Shown here one piece after another: positions 1-6,258 of a DNA stretch of 6,431 nucleotides. A program made the position numbers and the translations under genes. The notes beneath the pieces were generated by a model that saw only the letters and a list, made by a program, of their open reading frames with translations, was not told the DNA's origin and did not search any database. Location of the stretch: assembly GCA_903856875.1 (NCBI GenBank), contig CAIODE010000419.1, positions 1-6,431 of the forward strand, written 5' to 3'. Every line of letters starts with the position of its first letter. Within the stretch, counting starts at the first letter, position 1. The stretch comes from an uncultured Burkholderiales bacterium (GTDB lineage Bacteria; Pseudomonadota; Gammaproteobacteria; Burkholderiales; Burkholderiaceae_C).

Positions 1-56
1 TCTCCGGTGTGTTGAGTCTGTTGTCACGCAACAGGTAAAGCAAGACCTTCGATCTC

Positions 57-85
57 TCGCACCACGCTGCCTTGTTTGAAATAAT
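57..85 (+). promoter_or_regulatory. Possible terC promoter with extended -10
   Basis: Positions 80-85 read AATAAT, matching five of six bases of the sigma-70 -10 box. They are preceded by TGA at 77-79, which fits the extended -10 motif TGn. The best -35 at a 17-nt spacer is TCGCAC (57-62), only three of six. Transcription would start near 92 and leave a leader of about 40 nt before the ATG at 133. Extended -10 promoters can tolerate a weak -35, so this is plausible, but it is one match in an AT-rich patch and not proven. The rest of positions 1-132 shows no gene I can support. Confidence 0.35.
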
Positions 86-102
86 TCAATTGAGGCATTT
101 GT

Positions 103-119
103 GGCGATGCACTGATCGC
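103..119. repeat. 17-nt sequence repeated at 2345-2361 (copy 1)
   Basis: GGCGATGCACTGATCGC occurs here and again, identically and in the same orientation, inside rpoD at 2345-2361. It contains a short inverted repeat (GCGAT, six bases, ATCGC). This copy lies between the possible terC promoter and the terC start codon, so it would be in the mRNA leader and could form a small hairpin. Whether it is functional is unknown. Confidence 0.6.
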
Positions 120-132
120 ATGAAAGTTTTGT

Positions 133-816
133 ATGGAACTCTTTTCTTTTCCTTGGTGGTCCGCTTTGTTGGCCATCGTTCTCATTGATTTGGTTTTGGC
201 AGGTGACAACGCCATTGTGATTGCGCTTGCCGCACGAAACCTCCCTGCTGAACACCAGCGCAAAGCCATCATTTGGGGAACTGTGGGTGCCATCGCAGTG
301 CGTTCGGTGATGACGGTGTGCGTGGTTTGGTTGCTCAAAATTCCCGGGCTGATGTTGGTCGGTGGTCTGGGCCTATTGTGGATCGCTTACAAGTTGATTT
401 CAGATGCCTCTGAAGGTGATCACGAAGGCGGTGCAGCCACCACCTTTTGGGGCGCCATGAAAACCATCATTGTGGCGGACGCATTGATGGGGGTTGACAA
501 CGTATTGGGTGTTGCTGGCGCTGCAAATGGTTCATTTGATTTGGTCGTCCTGGGTTTGCTCATTAGCATTCCCATCGTGGTTCTGGGCAGCCAATTGGTG
601 CTGCGCTTGGTTGAAAAGTGGCCAGTGATTATTCACCTGGGTGCTGCTGTCCTTGCATTCACCGCGGCACAAATGATTGTGAACGAGAAATTTCTTGACC
701 CCTTGTTTGACGGCGGACAAACCATTCACGATGTGGCTCGCATGGCTACTTATGTTTTGGCCATCGCAGGCGTGCTGGGCATGGGGTGGTACAAGACGCG
801 AAAACAAGAAAGCTGA
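133..816 (+). CDS. TerC/YjbE-family integral membrane protein
   Basis: This 227-residue inner-membrane protein belongs to the TerC superfamily, most like the YjbE-type branch. Members are linked to manganese or other metal ion export and to tellurite resistance; for this branch a metal-export role is likely but unproven. About seven hydrophobic helices can be seen, near residues 8-32, 45-67, 69-89, 107-128, 134-158, 165-183 and 200-219. The family signature is an acidic motif in each half: D19 with G24-D25-N26 in helix 1, and D116 with D122-N123 in helix 4. These charged residues buried in membrane helices probably bind the ion. A hydrophilic, acidic loop (residues 91-100) separates the two halves, and the C-terminus is basic (KTRK). 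The ATG at 133 starts directly at the first helix, as expected, although the Shine-Dalgarno (GAAAG, six bases upstream) is weak. The gene stands alone and converges on rpoD. YjbE-type genes often follow a yybP-ykoY manganese riboswitch, but I see none in the 132 bases available upstream. Confidence 0.88.
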   Translation: MELFSFPWWSALLAIVLIDLVLAGDNAIVIALAARNLPAEHQRKAIIWGTVGAIAVRSVMTVCVVWLLKIPGLMLVGGLGLLWIAYKLISDASEGDHEGGAATTFWGAMKTIIVADALMGVDNVLGVAGAANGSFDLVVLGLLISIPIVVLGSQLVLRLVEKWPVIIHLGAAVLAFTAAQMIVNEKFLDPLFDGGQTIHDVARMATYVLAIAGVLGMGWYKTRKQES

Positions 817-839
817 ATTCAAGCCAATACGCCCCAAAG

Positions 840-875
840 AAAAAGCCTTCGAAGCAGATGCTTGAAGGCTTTTTT
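840..875. terminator. Bidirectional intrinsic terminator between terC and rpoD
   Basis: AAAAAGCCTTC (840-850) pairs perfectly with GAAGGCTTTTT (864-874). After a single bulged G at 851 the stem continues with AAGC (852-855) against GCTT (860-863), closed by the loop AGAT. On the plus strand the stem runs into six T; on the minus strand it runs into TTTTTCTTT. It therefore serves both convergent genes: it lies 23 nt after the terC stop and about 30 nt after the rpoD stop. Confidence 0.93.
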
Positions 876-906
876 CATGGCACGCTGCATGGCTGCAGCA
901 GATTGA

Positions 907-3576
907 TTACATCGTATCGATGAAGCTGCGCAGTTTGTCGCTGCGGCTAGGGTGCTTCAACTTGCGAAGTGCTTTGGCTTCGATTTGGCGAATGCGTTCG
1001 CGCGTCACGTCAAATTGTTTGCCCACTTCTTCAAGTGTGTGGTCGGTTGACATTTCAATGCCAAAACGCATGCGCAGCACTTTGGCTTCGCGTGGTGTGA
1101 GGCTGTCTAGGATGTCTTTGACCACATCGCGCAAACCGGCTTGCATGGCAGCATCGATAGGCGCTGTGTTGGCGCTGTCTTCGATGAAGTCACCCAAATG
1201 GCTGTCGTCGTCGTCACCAATAGGCGTTTCCATGGAGATAGGCTCTTTGGCAATCTTCATGATCTTGCGAATCTTGTCTTCCGGAATTTCCATCTTCTCG
1301 GCCAAGATGCTGGCATCGGGCTCAAAGCCAAACTCCTGCAAGTGCTGACGAGAAATGCGGTTCATCTTGTTGATCGTCTCGATCATGTGAACGGGAATTC
1401 GGATGGTGCGAGCCTGATCGGCAATAGAGCGCGTAATGGCCTGGCGAATCCACCATGTGGCATAAGTAGAGAACTTATAGCCACGACGGTATTCGAACTT
1501 GTCTACAGCCTTCATCAAACCGATGTTGCCTTCTTGAATCAAATCGAGGAACTGCAAACCACGGTTGGTGTATTTTTTGGCAATCGAAATCACCAAACGC
1601 AAGTTGGCTTCGATCATCTCTTTCTTGGCGTGGCGCGAAGAGCGTTCGCCCGCATTCATGCGCTTGTTGATGTCTTTGAGTTCATCCAAAGGCACGACCA
1701 CGCGAGATTGCAAGTCAGTCAGCTTTTGCTGCAAGTCTTGCACTGGCGGAATGTTGCGGGCCATGACCGTGCTCCAAGGCTTGCCAGCCGCGGCTTGTTT
1801 CTCAACCCATTTCAAATCGAGCAAGTGCGACTTGATTCTCTGGTTGGATTTGTCACGACCACTGAAATCGGCAATGAACAAGTCTTGTGGGTAGCCACAC
1901 TTGTCCACAATGATGCGGCGCATTTCGCGTTCTTTCTTGCGCACATCGTCCACATGGCCACGCACCATGTCGCACAGCTTTTCAATGGTTTTGGCTGTAA
2001 ATCGAATGGTCATCAGCTCTTCAGACAGCGCGATTTGCGCCTTCTGATAGGCGGGGGTGCCCCAGCCTTCTTTTTCATAGATCTTGTGAACTTTTTCGAA
2101 AAGCTCAGTGATGCGGTCGAAGCGTTCCAAAGCTTGGTTCTTCAACTCTTCCAATTTTTTGGTCAGAGCTTTGGAGCCACCTTTGCCATCGTCGTCATCT
2201 GATTCATCGAATTCGTCGAAGTCTTCTTCAGCCACATAGTCATCGGCTTCATTGATGTTGGAGAAACCATCTACCACCGTCGAGATGACGATTTTGCCAT
2301 CGCGAATTTCATTGGCCAGACGAAGAATCTCAGCGATGGTGGCAGGCGATGCACTGATCGCTGTCATCATGTTCATCAAGCCGCCTTCAATGCGCTTGGC
2401 AATTTCAATTTCGCCTTCGCGAGTGAGCAACTCAACGGTGCCCATTTCGCGCATGTACATGCGAACAGGATCTGTGGTTCGGCCGAACTCGCTGTCGACA
2501 GTGGAAAGTGCAGCCTCTGCAGCTTCTTCGGCTTCTTCTTCGGTTGAACCTGTTGGGGCATTTTCTGTGATGATCAAAGACTCGGCATCGGGTGTTTGCT
2601 CGTACACTGAAACGCCCAAGTCGTTGAGTGTGGCAATGACCACTTCGAGTGTTTCTGCATCGACCAGCTTGTCAGGCAAGTGGTCAGAAATTTCACCGTG
2701 TGTGAGATAGCCACGCGTTTTGCCCAACTTGATCAAAGCCTTGAGGCGTTGACGGCGTTTGGCCATGTCTTCTTCGGACAAGACTGTTTCGTCTAGGCCA
2801 AATTCTTTCATCAAGGCGCGTTCTTTGGCCTTGCTGATCTTCATGCGAAGGGGTTTGACTTTTTCTGTGGACTCCGCAATGGGTTCACCGACCAAGTCTT
2901 CCTCGATATCACTCATGTCGTCATGAACGGGCAAGGCGCCAGCTTTGGGTTTTCGGCCTCGTTTGGCGCCTGCTTCCTGGGCTACTGGCTCGGGTGCCGT
3001 TGTTTTGCTGGGCTTGACCGCAGGCACTTTGACGACGGGTGTAGCAGCCTTTTTTTCAGCAACTTTGGCGACTGGCTTGGCAACAGTTTTCACAACGGTC
3101 TTAACGGCGGGCTTAACCACGGGCTTAACTGCAGGCTTGGCTATGGGTTTGGCCGCCACTTTTGAGCCGGCTTTGTTGACTTCTGGCTTGACAGCCTTGG
3201 CCGGCGCTTTCAAGGGCGTTTTGGCTGGAGCTTTAGGGGGTGCCTTAGCGGGCACTTTGGCGGAGATTATTTTTTTGGATGCGGGCACTGAACTAACTTT
3301 CTTGGCCGGAGCGACAGCTTTGGCAGCAGGTTTGGCAGCTGATTTTGCGACTGGTTTGGCCACTGCTTTGACAGTTGGCTTGGCAGGCTTTTTAGCAGGT
3401 GCTTTCACGGGTGCTTTGGCTTTGACCGGACTTGTTTTGGCCGTTGCTTTCAGGGCAGGTTTTGCCACTGGTTTGACAGCCGATTTGGCGGCTGGCTTGG
3501 CAACGGGTTTGACAGCTTTGACTGCGCCAGACTTGGCTTGTGCTTTAACGGGCTTCTTCGGTTTTTGAGCGGGCAT
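907..3576 (-). CDS. rpoD: RNA polymerase sigma factor RpoD (primary sigma-70) with long Lys/Ala/Pro-rich N-terminal tail
   Basis: This is the housekeeping sigma factor, which guides core RNA polymerase to -35/-10 promoters. It has 889 residues against 613 in E. coli. In order: a Lys/Ala/Pro/Val-rich tail (about 1-215) with no aromatic residues, ending in an AT-hook-like RGRKPK (206-211); region 1.1 (about 246-325); region 1.2 (about 358-399, [21 protein letters not shown]); the non-conserved region (about 400-645) with an acidic run at 450-463; region 2 (about 653-728) with the -10-melting segment [15 protein letters not shown] at 700-714; region 3 (about 729-810) with the 3.2 finger around 782-800; and region 4 (about 813-887) with the -35-binding helix-turn-helix ending in [21 protein letters not shown] chose the ATG at 3576 because GAGG stands six bases upstream. 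The frame stays open to a TTG at 3651, but that start has no comparable site and would add 25 unrelated residues. It follows dnaG after 271 nt. Nothing in the catalytic core looks damaged. Confidence 0.97.
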   Translation of the reverse strand: MPAQKPKKPVKAQAKSGAVKAVKPVAKPAAKSAVKPVAKPALKATAKTSPVKAKAPVKAPAKKPAKPTVKAVAKPVAKSAAKPAAKAVAPAKKVSSVPASKKIISAKVPAKAPPKAPAKTPLKAPAKAVKPEVNKAGSKVAAKPIAKPAVKPVVKPAVKTVVKTVAKPVAKVAEKKAATPVVKVPAVKPSKTTAPEPVAQEAGAKRGRKPKAGALPVHDDMSDIEEDLVGEPIAESTEKVKPLRMKISKAKERALMKEFGLDETVLSEEDMAKRRQRLKALIKLGKTRGYLTHGEISDHLPDKLVDAETLEVVIATLNDLGVSVYEQTPDAESLIITENAPTGSTEEEAEEAAEAALSTVDSEFGRTTDPVRMYMREMGTVELLTREGEIEIAKRIEGGLMNMMTAISASPATIAEILRLANEIRDGKIVISTVVDGFSNINEADDYVAEEDFDEFDESDDDDGKGGSKALTKKLEELKNQALERFDRITELFEKVHKIYEKEGWGTPAYQKAQIALSEELMTIRFTAKTIEKLCDMVRGHVDDVRKKEREMRRIIVDKCGYPQDLFIADFSGRDKSNQRIKSHLLDLKWVEKQAAAGKPWSTVMARNIPPVQDLQQKLTDLQSRVVVPLDELKDINKRMNAGERSSRHAKKEMIEANLRLVISIAKKYTNRGLQFLDLIQEGNIGLMKAVDKFEYRRGYKFSTYATWWIRQAITRSIADQARTIRIPVHMIETINKMNRISRQHLQEFGFEPDASILAEKMEIPEDKIRKIMKIAKEPISMETPIGDDDDSHLGDFIEDSANTAPIDAAMQAGLRDVVKDILDSLTPREAKVLRMRFGIEMSTDHTLEEVGKQFDVTRERIRQIEAKALRKLKHPSRSDKLRSFIDTM
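2345..2361. repeat. 17-nt sequence repeated at 103-119 (copy 2)
   Basis: This is the second identical copy of GGCGATGCACTGATCGC. Here it lies inside rpoD and encodes, on the opposite strand, part of the non-conserved region (around AISASPAT). Coding constraint may explain this copy but not the one in the terC leader. Confidence 0.6.
2933..3575 (-). repeat. Degenerate coding repeats for the Lys/Ala/Pro tail of RpoD
   Basis: This part of rpoD is low in complexity. Units of roughly 9-15 nt built on Lys-Pro-Ala/Val-Ala-Lys codons recur many times. On the plus strand they show as variants of ggcttggcaac and ggtttgacagc; for example ctggcttggcaac occurs both near 3072 and near 3490. The units are diverged and irregular rather than a clean tandem array, which suggests repeated slippage or duplication followed by drift. 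The open frame is kept throughout, so the stretch is coding, but it could vary in length between strains. Confidence 0.8.
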
Positions 3577-3581
3577 GATGG

Positions 3582-3587
3582 ACCTCA
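3582..3587 (-). promoter_or_regulatory. rpoD ribosome binding site
   Basis: On the minus strand TGAGGT (GAGG at 3583-3586) stands six bases before the ATG at 3576. It is the best Shine-Dalgarno near the 5' end of the rpoD frame. It decides the start in favour of this ATG over the TTG at 3651. Confidence 0.75.
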
Positions 3588-3617
3588 ATACTTCAAACTG
3601 ACTTGGAAACAAACGCT

Positions 3618-3637
3618 GCGCCACAAACTTCTGGCGC
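3618..3637 (-). other. Inverted repeat in the rpoD leader
   Basis: GCGCCA and TGGCGC (3618-3623 and 3632-3637) form a perfect six-base stem with an eight-base loop, about 40 nt before the rpoD start codon. No T-tract follows on either strand, so it is not a terminator. It could affect leader stability or processing of the dnaG-rpoD transcript; no function is shown by the sequence alone. A smaller hairpin (TCCCT, TCT, AGGGA; 3749-3761) lies further upstream in the same leader. Confidence 0.45.
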
Positions 3638-3821
3638 GAGAGGAAATGCAAACAAACACCTGAGGGCAGGTGGCTTCATTTGCAAGGGCAATTGGGCAAG
3701 ATGTGTGGGCGAACATTTGGAATGCAGTCCTTGCGGTGATGTGGCCGTTCCCTTCTAGGGAGTTGCGCTGAGGCGGTGGCCGGGTCCGGAGGTGCTGCTG
3801 TCGCTCTTGCCTGAAAAGTGG

Positions 3822-3850
3822 ATTATACCCAAACAAGGGTGAAACAACTA
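3822..3850 (-). promoter_or_regulatory. Probable rpoD promoter in the dnaG-rpoD gap
   Basis: On the minus strand 3827-3822 reads TATAAT, a perfect sigma-70 -10 box, starting 21 nt after the dnaG stop codon. The -35 is poor: TAGTTG at a 17-nt spacer overlaps the dnaG stop, while TTGTTT is a better hexamer but only 14 nt away. Transcription would start near 3815 and give rpoD a leader of about 238 nt. A separate rpoD promoter, allowing sigma levels to be set apart from primase, fits the known biology of this operon. Confidence 0.6.
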
Positions 3851-5887
3851 AATAATTTCAGTGCTCATGAGGGTTCGCCTGCGTTGATGCAGATCACGCC
3901 ATTTTTGGAAAGCTTCGGGGCTTTGGACGCTTTCAGCCTCTTTCAATGCTTGCGTTTCTAGCCCTTTGAGGCGGTCGATGAGCATCAGATTGAGCAGCAG
4001 TCTGAGCTCTTTGCGGGCCTCTCCAGGCTCTGCTTCCTGGCTGGCTTCGGGCAAATTGGGCTTGTGCGACCGCATCAAATTTTCAGCCAAATTGGAGAAA
4101 GCAAGTTGACTCAATTCCGATTGTAAGGCGCCCCAAGCAAGGGGGCCATGGTCATGAAATTGGCTTTCAAGCCAACGCATCAGCTCACCATGTTGTTCGG
4201 GCAAATCGCACAACAAGGCATGGTCTTCGGCAGACAATCCGTCCCACAAGGCCATGTTGGTGAGAATGAGCCGCACAGCATGGTCGGATCGACTGGCAGG
4301 TTGAACCCTAGGGCCAAGTGCAACCATTTGCATGCTATCCGACCCACCCACCAAGCGCCATTTGCCTTGCGGATTTTGTTGCCAGGTTTTGCCATCAGGT
4401 CTAGCCCTTGTTTTTTTCTGAAAGTTTGAGTTTCTTGCAGGCTCAAAAGGGGACGTCATTCCCTCGGGGTCATAAGGCACACCAGCCGAATTGTTTGGCA
4501 TGCCCGAGACCCCATTGCCAGGGCCTGCTTGGAAGTTGCCATTGGAAGAAACTGCGTTGCGCGGACTGCTTCTAGAGGCTGCAGCCTCTGCTTGTTGAAG
4601 CCAAAGTCCGGCTAACTCCGATGCTTCAAGTTGGATCAAATGCGCTAATTCAGAAAGCAATTGGCGTTTCAAGGCGCCGTCAGGAAGGGCGCGCCAAAGT
4701 GGGCTCGCATTGCTTGAAAGATGGGCCCGGCCCTCTGCCGATTGCAAATCACAAGCTTCCGAGGCGACTTCGATTAAAAATTTTGACAGGGGCGTGGCAG
4801 TGGCCACGCAAGAAGAAAAAGCTTCTGAGCCTTTTTCGCGAATGTAACTGTCGGGATCGTGCTCTTCTGGCAAGAACAAGAATTTAATGCTTCTCACATC
4901 GGTTGCATAAATCAGTGCGCCATCAAGTGCTTTGCGAGCGGCTCTGCGGCCGGCTGCGTCACCATCAAAACTGAACACCACAGAATCTGTGAATCTGAAA
5001 AGTTTTTGAACATGGTCTGGTGTGCAGGCAGTCCCTAAAGTAGCGACTGCATTGGGAAAGCCCCATTGGGCCAAAGCCACCACATCCATGTAGCCTTCAG
5101 TGACCAAGACATAGCCTGCACTGTGAATGCTATCGCGCGCCTCAAACAAGCCATAAAGCTCGCGGCCTTTGTGAAATACTGGGGTTTCTGGCGAATTCAA
5201 ATATTTGGGTGTGCCATCTCCCATGACGCGCCCGCCAAAACCGATGCACTCACCTTTGATGCTTCTAATTGGAAACATCACACGGTCTCTGAATCGATCG
5301 TATCGCTTGCCATCTTCCTCATTCACGATGACCAAGCCGCTCTCGGCCAAAAGTGGATCGTCGTATTCAGGAAAAATACTGGCCAAGCTGCGCCAACCCT
5401 CGGGTGCATAGCCCAAACCAAATCGTTTTGCAATTTGCCCAGAGAGGCCGCGCCCTTTCAAATAAGTCACCGCCGTCGGTGCATTTTTCAAATGTTGCTG
5501 ATAAGCGCTGGCCGCTTTTTCCAACATGTCGCTCAAGCTGGCTTGCTTTTGTTTTTGAGCGGCTGCAATGGCCCTGTCCTGAGGTGAAATGTCCTCTTCA
5601 GGCACAACCATGCCAGTTTGTTGCGCCAAATCTTTCACCGCTTCAATGAAGCTCATGCCCGCATGGTCCATGAGGAAGCCAATGGCGTTGCCATTTTTTC
5701 CGCAGCCGAAGCAGTGAAAAAATTGTTTGGTGGGGCTGACTGTGAAACTGGGAGATTTTTCGCCGTGGAAGGGACAAAGACCCATGAAATTAGCGCCGCC
5801 TTTTTTCAGCTGGACGAAGCGGCCAACGACCTCCACCACATCAACGCGGGATAGGAGTTCTTGGATAAAAGACTGAGGAATTGCCAC
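3848..5887 (-). CDS. dnaG: DNA primase DnaG
   Basis: DnaG makes the short RNA primers for leading and lagging strand replication and works with the replicative helicase DnaB. Positions below count from the GTG at 5887 (679 residues; E. coli has 581). The N-terminal CHC2 zinc ribbon has C38-PF-H41 and C59-x-x-C62, for template recognition. The core has the basic motif RFRDRVMFPI (198-207). The TOPRIM catalytic domain has E264 in EGYMDVV, D308 and D310 in FDGDAAGRR, and the third acidic motif EEHDPDSYI (341-349). A Gly/Asn/Ser/Pro-rich linker (about 435-530) accounts for most of the extra length. It is followed by the helical C-terminal helicase-binding domain (about 534-679). The start is uncertain, since no ATG is available. 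GTG at 5887 gives MAIPQSFI, which fits the family best but has no Shine-Dalgarno; TTG at 5905 adds six residues and has a weak GAG six bases upstream. All catalytic and zinc residues are present. A terminator lies just upstream and rpoD follows downstream. Confidence 0.96.
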   Translation of the reverse strand: MAIPQSFIQELLSRVDVVEVVGRFVQLKKGGANFMGLCPFHGEKSPSFTVSPTKQFFHCFGCGKNGNAIGFLMDHAGMSFIEAVKDLAQQTGMVVPEEDISPQDRAIAAAQKQKQASLSDMLEKAASAYQQHLKNAPTAVTYLKGRGLSGQIAKRFGLGYAPEGWRSLASIFPEYDDPLLAESGLVIVNEEDGKRYDRFRDRVMFPIRSIKGECIGFGGRVMGDGTPKYLNSPETPVFHKGRELYGLFEARDSIHSAGYVLVTEGYMDVVALAQWGFPNAVATLGTACTPDHVQKLFRFTDSVVFSFDGDAAGRRAARKALDGALIYATDVRSIKFLFLPEEHDPDSYIREKGSEAFSSCVATATPLSKFLIEVASEACDLQSAEGRAHLSSNASPLWRALPDGALKRQLLSELAHLIQLEASELAGLWLQQAEAAASRSSPRNAVSSNGNFQAGPGNGVSGMPNNSAGVPYDPEGMTSPFEPARNSNFQKKTRARPDGKTWQQNPQGKWRLVGGSDSMQMVALGPRVQPASRSDHAVRLILTNMALWDGLSAEDHALLCDLPEQHGELMRWLESQFHDHGPLAWGALQSELSQLAFSNLAENLMRSHKPNLPEASQEAEPGEARKELRLLLNLMLIDRLKGLETQALKEAESVQSPEAFQKWRDLHQRRRTLMSTEII

Positions 5888-5923
5888 GATCGTATTTTCG
5901 CCCAAGTTGAGCTCACATTGGAC

Positions 5924-5951
5924 AAAAAAAAGCCCTGCATGGCAGGGCTTT
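5924..5951 (-). terminator. Intrinsic terminator between the small secreted-protein gene and dnaG
   Basis: On the minus strand GCCCTGC (5948-5942) pairs with GCAGGGC (5938-5932) around the loop CAT. Three A:T pairs extend the stem, and it runs directly into eight T (5931-5924). It begins 18 nt after the stop of the small gene and ends only 36 nt before the GTG start of dnaG (18 nt before the TTG option). It is oriented to stop transcription coming from upstream before it enters dnaG. On the plus strand the stem is followed only by TTT, so it acts mainly on the minus strand. Confidence 0.93.
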
Positions 5952-5969
5952 GTGTCGAATTCTGAAAAA

Positions 5970-6197
5970 TCAGGCGGGCTTCTTTTTTGCCTTGGACTTT
6001 TTCTTCTTAGCGGCCTTTTTGGCAGCTTTAGGGGCTTCTGCCGCAGGTTTGGCTGCGGCAGCAGCAGGTGCTGCGGCAGGTGCGGCGGGTGCTACAGCAG
6101 GCGCTGCAGGAACGACAGGAGCTGTCGGTGCAGCAGTTTGAGCAACAGAGGCTAAAGCAACAACGCTCAAGACGCCAGCAACGATGATTTTGTACAT
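5970..6197 (-). CDS. Small exported Ala/Pro/Lys-rich protein of unknown function
   Basis: This gene encodes 75 residues that I do not recognise as a named family. Residues 1-19 look like a Sec signal peptide: a Lys at position 3, a hydrophobic core (IIVAGVLSVVALA) and a plausible cleavage after S-V-A (17-19), leaving Gln as first mature residue. The mature part is an Ala/Pro-rich stretch (about 20-48), then a strongly basic end (49-75) with twelve Lys and little else but Ala and Pro. There is no Cys and no aromatic residue after Tyr2, so a folded domain is unlikely. A good Shine-Dalgarno (AGGA, six bases before the ATG) and a terminator right after the stop argue that it is a real gene. It could be a periplasmic cationic peptide that binds the cell wall, lipopolysaccharide or nucleic acid, but nothing in the sequence decides this. 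It is 61 nt from the NUDIX gene and may be cotranscribed with it; I saw no convincing promoter in that gap. Confidence 0.78.
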   Translation of the reverse strand: MYKIIVAGVLSVVALASVAQTAAPTAPVVPAAPAVAPAAPAAAPAAAAAKPAAEAPKAAKKAAKKKKSKAKKKPA

Positions 6198-6201
6198 GGA
6201 A

Positions 6202-6208
6202 CTTCCTT
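6202..6208 (-). promoter_or_regulatory. Ribosome binding site of the small secreted-protein gene
   Basis: AAGGAAG on the minus strand, with its AGGA core six bases before the ATG at 6197, is the strongest Shine-Dalgarno in the window. It supports translation of this short, low-complexity gene. Confidence 0.75.
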
Positions 6209-6258
6209 TTTAAAAACAGCTTAAGGATACAACGAATGGGTTAGCCAACTCGATGACA

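Noticed and set aside
3..38. Possible end of an upstream plus-strand gene (frame reading SGVLSLLSRNR then stop)
   Set aside because: Eleven codons are too few to support a gene, and another frame is also open here. Nothing identifies a protein family.
1141..2202. A 353-residue plus-strand open frame opposite rpoD
   Set aside because: It lies entirely antisense to conserved RpoD regions, has no recognisable domain, and its length follows from rpoD codon bias.
2945..3568. A 207-residue plus-strand open frame rich in Gly, Ala, Leu and Thr opposite the 5' part of rpoD, looking like a membrane protein
   Set aside because: It is the antisense shadow of the Lys/Ala/Pro repeats of RpoD. Complementing those codons yields Gly/Ala/Leu/Thr codons and avoids stops. 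There is no ribosome binding site or family pattern.
2933..3575. A CRISPR array or tandem satellite, suggested by the repeated ggcttggcaac-like units
   Set aside because: Units are irregular in length and sequence, there are no regular spacers, and the stretch is an uninterrupted part of the rpoD reading frame.
3577..3651. A 25-residue longer RpoD starting at TTG (3651)
   Set aside because: The extra residues look like translated leader, and the ATG at 3576 has a well-placed GAGG. The shorter start is preferred.
3585..3836. An 83-residue minus-strand open frame in the dnaG-rpoD gap
   Set aside because: It overlaps the TATAAT box and the rpoD leader, has no good ribosome binding site and no recognisable sequence, and runs nearly to the rpoD start. 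It is better read as leader.
5888..5931. A dnaG promoter using TTGTCC as -35 and TACGAT as -10
   Set aside because: The spacer would be 25 nt, far outside the normal 15-19, and the resulting start point would fall inside the dnaG coding sequence.
6198..6258. A promoter for the small secreted-protein gene in the gap after the NUDIX hydrolase
   Set aside because: Candidates such as TATCCT or TTAAGC have no matching -35 at a proper distance. Cotranscription with the NUDIX gene is equally likely.
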